Shown here piece after piece: positions 40,606 through 49,004 of a stretch of DNA of 64,000 bases. The stretch lies in assembly GCF_028994775.1 (NCBI RefSeq), contig NZ_JAJQMN010000005.1, forward strand, positions 248,001 through 312,000, written 5' to 3'. The notes under the pieces were generated by a model. The model saw nothing but the letters and a program-made list of their open reading frames with translations. It did no database searches and was not told where the DNA came from. Made by a program: the position numbers and the translations under genes. How positions within the stretch are numbered: the stretch's first letter is position 1; every line of letters begins with the position of its first letter. The stretch comes from Promicromonospora iranensis (GTDB lineage Bacteria; Actinomycetota; Actinomycetes; Actinomycetales; Cellulomonadaceae).

Positions 40606-41382
40606 ATGACCGGAATCATCACCCCTGGTGCCCTCGACGGACGCGTGGCTGTCGTCACGGGAGCGTCGAGCGGCATCGGCGAGGCGACCGCGGAGATGTT
40701 CGCGGCCCTCGGCGCCAAGGTCGCCCTGCTCGCCCGCCGCGCCGACCGCCTCGACGCCGTCGTGGCACGCATCCGCGAGAACGGCGGCACGGCGCTCGCG
40801 GTCCCGACGGACGTCACGGACCGCGCGCAGGTGCTGGCCGCAGCAGGCCGCATCGCGGACGAGCTCGGCGAGGTGGACCTGGTGTTCGCCAACGCGGGCG
40901 TCCAGCTCATCGCCTCGATCAGCGACCTGAAGGTCGAGGACTGGGACGCCCAGATCGACCTCAACGTCAAGGGCGTCATGAACACGATCCAGGGCTTCCT
41001 GCCCGCCCTGGAGTCCGCCGCTGCCGCGGGCCGGACGGCGGACCTCGTCACCACGTCGTCGATCGCCGCCACGCGGGTCCTGGAGAAGTTCCAGGTCTAC
41101 TCGGGCACCAAGGCGTACGTCAGCCACATCACCCGCCTGCTGCGCACCGAGCTCGGCCGCAAGAACGTCCGCGTCTCGACCGTCGAGCCGGGCATGGTCG
41201 ACACCGAGCTGCCCGACCACGTGACCGATCCGGACGCGAGCAAGCTCATGGCCGACCTGATCGAGCAGATCGACGTGCTCCAGTCGCGCGACGTCGCCGA
41301 GACGGTCTCGTTCGTCGCCGGCCTGCCGAGGCACGTGAACCTCACCGAGATCACGATCCTGCCGACGCAGCAGATCATCTGA
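40606..41382 (+). CDS. SDR-family oxidoreductase
   Basis: A 258-residue classical SDR: VVTGASSGIGEATAEMFAAL at the coenzyme site, ANAGVQ, TSSIA, and YSGTKAYV with the Tyr-Lys pair. The sequence near the end, FVAGLPRHVNLTEITILPTQ, is the C-terminal signature of the clavulanate/YdfG-type NADP SDRs. ATG 40606 has GAAGGAG 8 bp upstream. It is followed after 8 bp by a flavin reductase gene, forming a two-gene unit closed by a hairpin. Confidence 0.9.
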   Translation: MTGIITPGALDGRVAVVTGASSGIGEATAEMFAALGAKVALLARRADRLDAVVARIRENGGTALAVPTDVTDRAQVLAAAGRIADELGEVDLVFANAGVQLIASISDLKVEDWDAQIDLNVKGVMNTIQGFLPALESAAAAGRTADLVTTSSIAATRVLEKFQVYSGTKAYVSHITRLLRTELGRKNVRVSTVEPGMVDTELPDHVTDPDASKLMADLIEQIDVLQSRDVAETVSFVAGLPRHVNLTEITILPTQQII

Positions 41383-41390
41383 GGGCCGTC

Positions 41391-41966
41391 ATGACCGATC
41401 GATCCACCGACCGGTTCGCGCAGTACCCGCTGGACAAGGTCCACCGGCTCTTCGAGCCGGGACCCGTCGTGCTGGTCTCCACCTCGGAGGGGCGGCGCGC
41501 GAACCTGATGACCAACGGGTTCAACATGCCGGTGCGGCACTCGGCGACGCTCGCCCTGGTCGTCGGGCCGTGGGACCACTCGTACACGGCGCTGCGTGAG
41601 ACCGGCGAGTGCGTCATCGGCATCCCGGGCCGTGAGCTCCTCGAGACGGTCGTCGACATCGGCAACGTGTCGGGCGCCGACGTCGACAAGTGGGACCGCT
41701 ACGGCCTGACCCCGGCGCCCGCGGCGACGGTGCGGGCCCCGCTCGTGGCGGAGTGCTTCGCCAACGTGGAGTGCACCGTCGCGGACGACCGCCTCGTGGA
41801 CGACTACAGCCTGTGGCTGCTCCGGATCGAGCGGGCCTGGATCGATCCGGCCGCACCTGCCGGTGCGGAGATCCATCACCGCGGCGACGGCACGTTCTCC
41901 GCGAACGGCGAGCGGATCGACCTGCGGGCGCGCATGACGAAGTGGGAAGCGCTGACCCACGACTGA
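41391..41966 (+). CDS. Flavin reductase-like FMN-binding protein
   Basis: A 191-residue split-barrel flavoprotein: LFEPGPVVLVSTSEGRRANL, NGFNMPVRHSATLALVVGPW and CVIGIPGRELLETVVDIGNV are typical of the flavin reductase/flavoredoxin domain. It probably uses FMN and NAD(P)H, perhaps supplying reduced flavin or reducing a small molecule made by the adjacent SDR. The gap to that SDR is 8 bp. Confidence 0.87.
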   Translation: MTDRSTDRFAQYPLDKVHRLFEPGPVVLVSTSEGRRANLMTNGFNMPVRHSATLALVVGPWDHSYTALRETGECVIGIPGRELLETVVDIGNVSGADVDKWDRYGLTPAPAATVRAPLVAECFANVECTVADDRLVDDYSLWLLRIERAWIDPAAPAGAEIHHRGDGTFSANGERIDLRARMTKWEALTHD

Positions 41967-41973
41967 CGACCGA

Positions 41974-41999
41974 GGCGGCGCGGGTGCGCCCGCGCCGCC
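41974..41999. terminator. Hairpin terminator after flavin reductase gene
   Basis: Perfect 11-bp stem GGCGGCGCGGG (41974-41984) with CCCGCGCCGCC (41989-41999) and a TGCG tetraloop, 7 bp after the stop. Confidence 0.8.
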
Positions 42000-42045
42000 C
42001 GGCGGAGGAAGACACGAGCAGGAAGACACAGGAGGGAGACGAGAG

Positions 42046-42840
42046 ATGGAGATCGAGGGCAGGACCGTCGTGCTCACCGGCGCGACCAGCGGGATCGGCG
42101 CGGCGGCGGCCTGCCGACTCGCACAGGAGGCGGACCTCCTGGTCGTGCAGGGTCCGGAGCCCGAGACTGACGTCGCGCCGCTACTGCGGGAGCTGCGCGC
42201 CGCGGGCCGGGCACGCGTGGAGTACGTGAGCGCGGACTTCGCGTCGTTCGCGGAGGTCCGCAAGGCCGCGCGGCAGGTGCTCGGGACGGCGGAGGGGATC
42301 GACGTGCTGATCAACAACGCCGGCGTGCCGGGCAGCATGGGCCGGCAGCTCACGGCCGACGGCAACGAGAGGACGATCCAGGTCAACTACCTGGCCCTCG
42401 CCCTCTGGTCGGACCTTCTGGTCCCCGGCATGAACGACGGCGGACGCATCGTCAACGTCGGCTCGACGACGCACCGGATGACCTCCCTCGCGCTGGACGA
42501 CATCAACCTGCGGCGCGGGTACGACCCGGTGCGGGCGTACGCGCAGTCCAAGCTCGCGATCGTCACCTACTCGGCCTGGCTCGCCGGCCGGCTGCCGCGC
42601 GGCATCAGCGTCGTCGCGATCAGCCCCGGCGTCATCAGCACCGGCCTGCTGCACGCCATGTTCGGCGGCGGTGGAGCACCGGTGGCCCACGGGGCGCAGC
42701 GCATCCGCGAGGCGGTGCTCGCCGACGTCCCCTCCGGTACCTACATCGACGACGGCGACGTCGTCGCCGCGAGCGACGACGCGCTCGACACGACCACCCA
42801 GGACAGGCTCGCCGAGCTCACCCGGCACCTGACCGCCTGA
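42046..42840 (+). CDS. SDR-family oxidoreductase
   Basis: A 264-residue SDR: VLTGATSGIGAAAACRLAQE, INNAGVPGSMG, and YAQSKLAI with the Tyr-Lys pair. YDPVRAYAQSKLA and IQVNYLALALWSDLL resemble retinol dehydrogenase/WW-domain oxidoreductase-type SDRs. GGAGGGAGACGAG precedes the ATG. The 45 bp after it contain a short duplicated CCGCCTGACCACTGA segment. It lies between a terminator and another SDR gene. Confidence 0.87.
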   Translation: MEIEGRTVVLTGATSGIGAAAACRLAQEADLLVVQGPEPETDVAPLLRELRAAGRARVEYVSADFASFAEVRKAARQVLGTAEGIDVLINNAGVPGSMGRQLTADGNERTIQVNYLALALWSDLLVPGMNDGGRIVNVGSTTHRMTSLALDDINLRRGYDPVRAYAQSKLAIVTYSAWLAGRLPRGISVVAISPGVISTGLLHAMFGGGGAPVAHGAQRIREAVLADVPSGTYIDDGDVVAASDDALDTTTQDRLAELTRHLTA

Positions 42841-42927
42841 CCACTGACCGCCTGACCACTGACCTACGGAGCGGCGAACCGCTCCGTGACCCGAGAAAGA
42901 AGTCGCGACACAGAGAGGAACACCCTC

Positions 42928-43662
<735 letters not shown>

Positions 43663-43674
43663 CAGCGACGGCAG

Positions 43675-43706
43675 GGCCGCCCTCCCGGGACTCGAGGAGG
43701 GCGGCC
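43675..43706. terminator. Bidirectional hairpin terminator
   Basis: Perfect 11-bp stem GGCCGCCCTCC (43675-43685) with GGAGGGCGGCC (43696-43706), 10-nt loop, between convergent genes. Confidence 0.8.
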
Positions 43707-43740
43707 GGCCCGTCTCCCACGACCGGGATGCCCATGACTC

Positions 43741-43986
43741 TCAGCGCAGCGTCGGCCCTTCCACCGCCACCGGCCCGGGTGCCCCGCGGTGCTCGATCTG
43801 CAGGTTGACGGTGCTGCGCGACGTCGGGATCACGGCGAGCTGGGCCTCGCTGCCGCCGGTGTCGATGGCGCGCACGTGCACGTGCCCGTCCTTGAGACGG
43901 ATCGCGAACTGGTCGGTCCCGGAAACGAAACGCACTTCGCTGTCGTCGGTGATCACCGTGGGGCCCGAGGGCAAGGTCTTCGGCAT
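43741..43986 (-). CDS. Small hypothetical protein (81 aa)
   Basis: Not recognised. The predicted chain alternates hydrophobic and polar residues (FAIRLKDGHVHVRAIDTGGS, QLAVIPTSRSTVNLQIEHRG), suggesting a small all-beta domain. No ribosome site stands out before ATG 43986. A hairpin 35 bp after the stop supports it being a transcribed unit. It is downstream of the HxlR gene on the same strand with a 32-bp gap, and may be in that transcript. Confidence 0.45.
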   Translation of the reverse strand: MPKTLPSGPTVITDDSEVRFVSGTDQFAIRLKDGHVHVRAIDTGGSEAQLAVIPTSRSTVNLQIEHRGAPGPVAVEGPTLR

Positions 43987-44018
43987 GGGTACAGCATGCC
44001 GGACGCATGCCGGACGGC

Positions 44019-44420
44019 CTACGCGATCGCGCCGGCGCAGCCCATCGCCGTGTCGGACGGGGCAGCACCACCGGTGCGCCGCAGGTGCGCCTCACCCCAC
44101 ACCCGCACTCCCTCGACGACGGGCAGCACGGTGGCCCCGTACGGGGTGAGCCGGTAGATGACGGGCGCGGGGACCGGTCCGGTCACCACACGTTCGACGA
44201 GCCCGTCGGCCTCGAGCTCGCGGAGCTGTTCGGCCAGCACCTTGGCCGTGATGGGCACCCCTCTGCGGCGCAGGCCGGCGAAGTGGGACTCCCCGTGGGC
44301 GAGCCAGTAGAGCAGGGTCAGCTTCCACTTCCCGCCGATCGCGGTGAACGCCGCCGCCATCGGGCAGCCCGGCAGCGGATTGGGACGAGAGGGGTTACCC
44401 GCAGGTGCCTTCTTGTTCAC
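44019..44420 (-). CDS. HxlR-family regulator
   Basis: A 133-residue winged-helix protein with the family's N-terminal Cys (PGCPMAAAFTAIGGKWKLTL), then FAGLRRRGVPITAKVLAEQL and LEADGLVERVVTG. GTG 44420 was chosen with GCGGGG upstream. It is divergent from a small secreted-protein gene at 44448 across 27 bp, so promoter elements must overlap; HxlR likely controls that gene. Confidence 0.88.
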   Translation of the reverse strand: MNKKAPAGNPSRPNPLPGCPMAAAFTAIGGKWKLTLLYWLAHGESHFAGLRRRGVPITAKVLAEQLRELEADGLVERVVTGPVPAPVIYRLTPYGATVLPVVEGVRVWGEAHLRRTGGAAPSDTAMGCAGAIA

Positions 44421-44447
44421 TGTCGTGCCCCGCTCGATAGTCGGGTC

Positions 44448-45029
44448 ATGACCATTCCATACCGAAAGATCCTGACCGCAAGCCTTTCCGCTCTCCCGCT
44501 GTTCGCGACGGCGGCATCGGGCGGCGCCGCACCACCCCCCGCGTCGTCCACGACCGTCGACGGCCAACGGGACTTCGACTGGGAGATCGGCACCTGGCGC
44601 ACCAGCGTGCGGGTCCTCGCCGACCCGCTCTCGGAGTCCCCGGACGAGTGGCTCCGGTTCACCGGCACCAGCACGGTGCGGCCGCTCGCGGACCGGCGGG
44701 CCAACGTCGTCGAGCTCGACGTGTCGGGGCCGGACGGCCGTATCGAGGCGCTCAACCTGAGGCTGTACGAGCCGCAGGCGCAGCGGTGGAGCCTGACCTT
44801 CGTCAACCTGCGCGACGGCCTGCTCACGCCCGCGGTGTACGGCGGGTTCCGCGACGGCGTCGGCGAGTTCTACGGCGACGACCGGCTCGGTGACCGTCCG
44901 ATCAAGGTGCGGTTCCTCGTCGTCCGCGTGAGCAAGGACGAGGCGCGGTTCGAGCAGGCGTTCTCGGCCGACGGCGGTACGACGTGGGAGACGAACTGGA
45001 TCGCCGTGGACCGCCGGGTCCGGCGCTGA
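44448..45029 (+). CDS. Secreted DUF1579-like protein
   Basis: A 193-residue protein with an N-terminal hydrophobic stretch (ILTASLSALPLFATAASGGA) consistent with a signal peptide. The mature part has DFDWEIGTWRTSVRVL and FEQAFSADGGTTWETNWIAV, a lipocalin-like calycin pattern seen in DUF1579-type proteins that are usually secreted and of unknown function. It is divergent from HxlR. Assignment to the family is by motif, not by alignment. Confidence 0.65.
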   Translation: MTIPYRKILTASLSALPLFATAASGGAAPPPASSTTVDGQRDFDWEIGTWRTSVRVLADPLSESPDEWLRFTGTSTVRPLADRRANVVELDVSGPDGRIEALNLRLYEPQAQRWSLTFVNLRDGLLTPAVYGGFRDGVGEFYGDDRLGDRPIKVRFLVVRVSKDEARFEQAFSADGGTTWETNWIAVDRRVRR

Positions 45030-45430
45030 CGGCAACGGATCGCTCTGCCGTGTTCTGCGTCGCGGCCAGGTAGAGTCGGAGTCCGGCCACATCGGTTGCC
45101 TTGCCCGCCAGCTCGGGAACCGGCCGGGAACCGGAACGACTCGGCCCGCCAAGGCTGCGCACCCGCAGGCCTCGCCTGCCGGAGCCGACGCCGGGCCGGA
45201 TCTCGCCTGTGTTCACGGAAGCGTCCGGCGGCGTGTCACCATCGGCGTGTGCGCGGGGCGGGGCGGTGCCCGCGGGTGAACCGCGCGGTGTCTCGGCGGC
45301 CGATCGGGCGCCCTGGCCGGGGGCTGCCTGCCTCCCGGGCCGGTTGCTCGACGTCCGGACGGTCCCGGGCGCGGGTGTGGGAACGGTGCGTAGCGCCGCA
45401 GGCGCGTACGCACGCAGCGAAGGAGGAGAT
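45030..45430. other. 400-bp leader upstream of SNF2 gene, no recognised gene
   Basis: Very GC-rich. TAGAGT (45072-45077) may be a -10 element, which would give a leader of about 350 nt before the SNF2 start. A duplicated CGGGAACCGG lies near 45113-45135. No convincing small ORF or riboswitch fold was recognised. Confidence 0.35.
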
Positions 45431-47593
45431 GTGGCCCGAGCAGGACAACGCCGGCCCGGTCGCGCACGGACGGGGTCCGGCGGCCAGCGCCGTCGCGCCC
45501 CGCGGCCCGCCGAGCAGGGGATCATCCCGGTGCTCGCGGAGGTCGCGCGCGAGGTCGACGACGCGGTGCGCCGACCGCCGACGCGCCCGGCGGTGCGGAC
45601 GAAGTTCCAGGTCGTCGCGCTCCTCATGCGCGAGGAGCGGGACCGGGTGCGGGCCGACGGCGAGCTGTCCGAGTCCCAGCGGGCTCAGCAGCTCAAGCGG
45701 CTGGACGGGGTGGGGACGCTGCTGGCGCGGATCGCTGCCCGGGACACCTCCCTGCTCGAGCTGCTCGCCGAGGACGCCAAGGTCTCCGACGCCGCGCGCA
45801 CCTTCAAGGCGACCATGATGCGCGCCGCTGGGCTGGAGCCGCCCGAGGAGCCGCCGCCGGCCCCGCCGGCCGCCCCGGCGCCCGGTGCCGAGAAGCGCGT
45901 GGTGCCCCGCTCGGTGATCTCGCGCCAGCTGGCTAACCCGTTCCTCGCCCCGGACTTCGAGGCCGCCGCCGAGCGGCAGACTCCGCGTGTCCGCCGGCTG
46001 GCCGGCTGGGAGCTGCTCGAGCCGCTCTTCCGTTCCTTCGAGCACGCCGGCCCCGGCGCGCCCGCCTGCATGCCGCTGCCTGGTGCGCGGTCGGTGTCGG
46101 CTCCCCGCGGCCGAAAGCTGATGCCCCACCAGGCCGAGGTCGTCGAGGCCACGGCCCGCGGGCACCGCACCTTCCTGCTCGCCGACGAGCCGGGGCTCGG
46201 CAAGACCGCCCAGGCGCTGCTCGCCGCCCAGGCGGCGGACGCCTACCCTCTGCTGGTCGTCGCGCCCAACGTGGTCAAGACGAACTGGGCGCGGGAGGTC
46301 GGGATGTGGACGCCGAACCGACGTCCGACGGTCGTCCACGGTGACGGTGAGCGGGTCGACGGGTTCGCGGACGTCGTGATCGTCAACTACGAGGTCCTGG
46401 ACCGGCACGTCGGGTGGCTCGGTGACCTCGGCTTCCGCGGCATGATCGTCGACGAGGCGCACTTCATCAAGAACAAGGGCTCCCAGCGTTCCCGGCACGT
46501 GCTCGCCGTCTCCGAGCGGATCCGGGACCGAGCCGCCCGGCCGCTCCTGATGGCGCTCACCGGCACCCCGTTGATCAACGACATCGAGGACTTCCGGGCG
46601 ATCTGGCAGTTCCTCGGCTGGATCGACGACGAGAAGCCGCTCGGTCCGCTGCTGGCCGCCCTCGAGGACACCGGGCTCACCCCGGCCGATCCCGGGTTCT
46701 ACCCTGCCGCCCGCAGCAGCGTGATCGACATGGGCATCGTGCGCCGCCGCAAGGCCGACGTCGTCGCCGACATCCCGGCCCGCCGGGTGGCGGACCTGCC
46801 GGTCGAGCTCGACGGCGCCGCCGGCCGCTCGATCCGTGCCGCCGAGGCGGCGCTCGCCCGCCGTCTGGTGGACCGCTATCGGTCCGCCGTGCAGGCGCGT
46901 GCCGAGAGCTCCGTGGTGGACGACGTCGTCACGGACGGGGTGGACCTCGACCTCGCGCGCCGGGTGGCGGCGGCCGAGCTGAAGGACTCGAGCTCGAAGG
47001 CCAAGGGCGAGAACGTGTTCACCATGGTCCGCCGGATCGGCCAGGCCAAGGCGGGGCTGGCCGCCGACTACGCCGCACAGCTGGCCCGCAACGTCGGCAA
47101 GGTCGTGTTCTTCGCCAAGCACGTCGACGTCATGGATCAGGCCGAGCAGACCTTTGCCGACCGCGGCATCGGCTACACCTCGATCCGCGGCGACCAGACG
47201 CCCAAGGCGCGCGAGAAGAGCATCGCCGCGTTCACGGACGACCCCGACGTGACGATCGTGGTGTGCTCCCTGACGGCGGCCGGAGTCGGGCTGAACCTCC
47301 AGGTGGCCTCCAACCTGGTCCTGGCCGAGCTGTCCTGGACCTACGCCGAGCAGACCCAGGCCATCGACCGGATCCACCGGATCGGCCAGGCCGAGCCCGT
47401 CACCGCCTGGCGGGTCATCGCGGCGCAGACCATCGACTCCAAGATCGCCGAGCTGATCGACAGCAAGTCCTCTCTGGCCGCGAGGGCGCTGGACGGGGCA
47501 GGCGAGGAGGACACCGCGTCGTCCACGGACGTCCAGCTCGACGCCCTTGTCGGCCTGCTCACCGACGCGCTCGCCGCGGAGGACACCGCCTGA
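45431..47593 (+). CDS. SNF2/DEAD-like superfamily 2 helicase
   Basis: A 720-residue SF2 ATPase. A charged N-terminal extension (about 1-220) is followed by Walker A LADEPGLGKTAQ (about residue 252), DEAH box VDEAHFIKN (about 340), ALTGTPLIND, and the C-terminal helicase half with SLTAAGVGLNLQVASNLVLA and QAIDRIHRIGQ (motif VI). The GTG at 45431 follows AGGAGGAGAT, an excellent ribosome site, so upstream in-frame sequence is excluded. SNF2-type proteins remodel nucleoprotein or translocate on duplex DNA; bacterial ones lack a settled role. No methylase or nuclease gene accompanies it, so a defence island is not supported. Confidence 0.9.
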   Translation: MARAGQRRPGRARTGSGGQRRRAPRPAEQGIIPVLAEVAREVDDAVRRPPTRPAVRTKFQVVALLMREERDRVRADGELSESQRAQQLKRLDGVGTLLARIAARDTSLLELLAEDAKVSDAARTFKATMMRAAGLEPPEEPPPAPPAAPAPGAEKRVVPRSVISRQLANPFLAPDFEAAAERQTPRVRRLAGWELLEPLFRSFEHAGPGAPACMPLPGARSVSAPRGRKLMPHQAEVVEATARGHRTFLLADEPGLGKTAQALLAAQAADAYPLLVVAPNVVKTNWAREVGMWTPNRRPTVVHGDGERVDGFADVVIVNYEVLDRHVGWLGDLGFRGMIVDEAHFIKNKGSQRSRHVLAVSERIRDRAARPLLMALTGTPLINDIEDFRAIWQFLGWIDDEKPLGPLLAALEDTGLTPADPGFYPAARSSVIDMGIVRRRKADVVADIPARRVADLPVELDGAAGRSIRAAEAALARRLVDRYRSAVQARAESSVVDDVVTDGVDLDLARRVAAAELKDSSSKAKGENVFTMVRRIGQAKAGLAADYAAQLARNVGKVVFFAKHVDVMDQAEQTFADRGIGYTSIRGDQTPKAREKSIAAFTDDPDVTIVVCSLTAAGVGLNLQVASNLVLAELSWTYAEQTQAIDRIHRIGQAEPVTAWRVIAAQTIDSKIAELIDSKSSLAARALDGAGEEDTASSTDVQLDALVGLLTDALAAEDTA

Positions 47594-47684
47594 GCGAACC
47601 GAGCTGAGCCCACCCGGACAGCCGTGCGGCCGGCACCGGGAGGCGTCGTTGCGAGCACAAGGGGCCCGTGGTTGCCTCGACAAT

Positions 47685-49004
47685 ATGAGCAAATCCGACG
47701 GCCAGTCCCATAACGTCTTCGTGCTCGGCATGACCGACCTGCAGCGGGAGGAGCTGCAGAGCATGCGGAACGCCGCGCGCTACCGGTTCCACTCGCTGCT
47801 CGACTACGAGACGCTCGTCCGCGACACGAACTACGACTTCGACGCCCTGCTCGATCAGGCCCGCGCCCAGCTCGCCGAGTTCTCCGGGCCGGTCGACGCC
47901 ATCGTGTGCCACTGGGACTTCCCGAGCTCGCTGCTGGCGCCCGTGCTGTCGCACGAGCACGGCATTCCCGCTCCGTCCGTGGCCAGCATGCTCCAGTGCG
48001 AGCACAAGTACTGGAGCCGGCTGGAGCAGCAGCGGTCGGTCCCCGAGGTGGTCCCCGGCTTCGCCGCGTTCGACCCGTTCGCGGACGACGCCCTGGACCA
48101 GGTGGGTCTCCCGTACCCGTTCTGGGTGAAGCCGGTCAAGGCGCACTCGTCGAACCTGGGTTTCGAGATCCACGACAAGAAGGAGTTCGAGGCGGCCCTG
48201 GAGGAGATCCGGGCGGAGATCACCGACGTCGGTGACGCGTTCAACCAGGTGCTGAGCCGGGTGGACCTCCCGGAGAGCCTCCGCGGGGCGGACGGGAACA
48301 CCTGCCTCGCCGAGGAGATCATCACGGGCATCCAGGTCGCCCCTGAGGGTGTGGTCGCGCAGGGCCGGTTCAGCGTGCACGGCATCGTCGACATGCACAA
48401 GGACCCTTCCGGGCACAGCATCGACCACCTGGACTACCCGGCGGTGACCGTCCCGGCCGAGGTGCAGCAGCGCATGGTCGACACGGCGGAGCGGTTCCTG
48501 CGGCACATCGGGTACGACAACGGCGCCTTCAACGTCGAGTACATGTGGGACCCGGAGACGGACCTCCTGCGGCTCATCGAGGTGAACACGCGTATCTCGC
48601 AGTCCCACACCGAGCTCTTCCTCAAGGTCGACGGCACGTCCAACCACGAGGTCGCCATCGACGTCGCGCTGGGCGAGGCGCCCGAGATGCCGCACGGGGA
48701 GGGACCGTTCGCCGTCGCCGGCCAGTGGCACATCTTCCACGACGCCGACGCGGTGGTGCGCGGCGTCCCCGGGGAGAAGGAGCTGGCCGCCCTCGAACGC
48801 GCCCTGCCGGGCACGAAGGTCACCCTGCAGGTGTCACCCGGCGACCGGCTCTCCGACCTGCCCCACCAGGACAGCTACCGGTTCAAGCTGGGCAGCGTCT
48901 ACTTGGGGGCCGACGACCACGACCAGCTCGCCGCCCGGTTCCGCCAGGCGGTGGACCTGTTGCCCTTCGAGCTCGAACCCGTCACCGAGGAGGCCACCGG
49001 ATGA
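47685..49004 (+). CDS. ATP-grasp ligase-like protein
   Basis: A 439-residue protein. After an N-terminal pre-ATP-grasp domain (about 1-115) come a central lysine loop (PFWVKPVKAHSSNLGFEI) and the metal/ATP acidic cluster GAFNVEYMWDPETDLLRLIE, VNTRISQSHTELF. These are ATP-grasp features of carboxylate-amine ligases such as the D-Ala-D-Ala/biotin carboxylase type. It would couple a carboxylate to an amine or thiol using ATP. The stop overlaps the ATG of the next hydrolase gene, so the two proteins act in one pathway. Substrates are unknown. The short ATG-proximal region lacks a ribosome site; CAATATG suggests a near-leaderless start. Confidence 0.82.
   Translation: MSKSDGQSHNVFVLGMTDLQREELQSMRNAARYRFHSLLDYETLVRDTNYDFDALLDQARAQLAEFSGPVDAIVCHWDFPSSLLAPVLSHEHGIPAPSVASMLQCEHKYWSRLEQQRSVPEVVPGFAAFDPFADDALDQVGLPYPFWVKPVKAHSSNLGFEIHDKKEFEAALEEIRAEITDVGDAFNQVLSRVDLPESLRGADGNTCLAEEIITGIQVAPEGVVAQGRFSVHGIVDMHKDPSGHSIDHLDYPAVTVPAEVQQRMVDTAERFLRHIGYDNGAFNVEYMWDPETDLLRLIEVNTRISQSHTELFLKVDGTSNHEVAIDVALGEAPEMPHGEGPFAVAGQWHIFHDADAVVRGVPGEKELAALERALPGTKVTLQVSPGDRLSDLPHQDSYRFKLGSVYLGADDHDQLAARFRQAVDLLPFELEPVTEEATG

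Noticed and set aside
42831-42880. Duplicated CCGCCTGACCACTGA after the 42046 SDR as a mobile-element footprint
   Set aside because: Only a short local duplication at a gene end; no inverted repeats or transposase.
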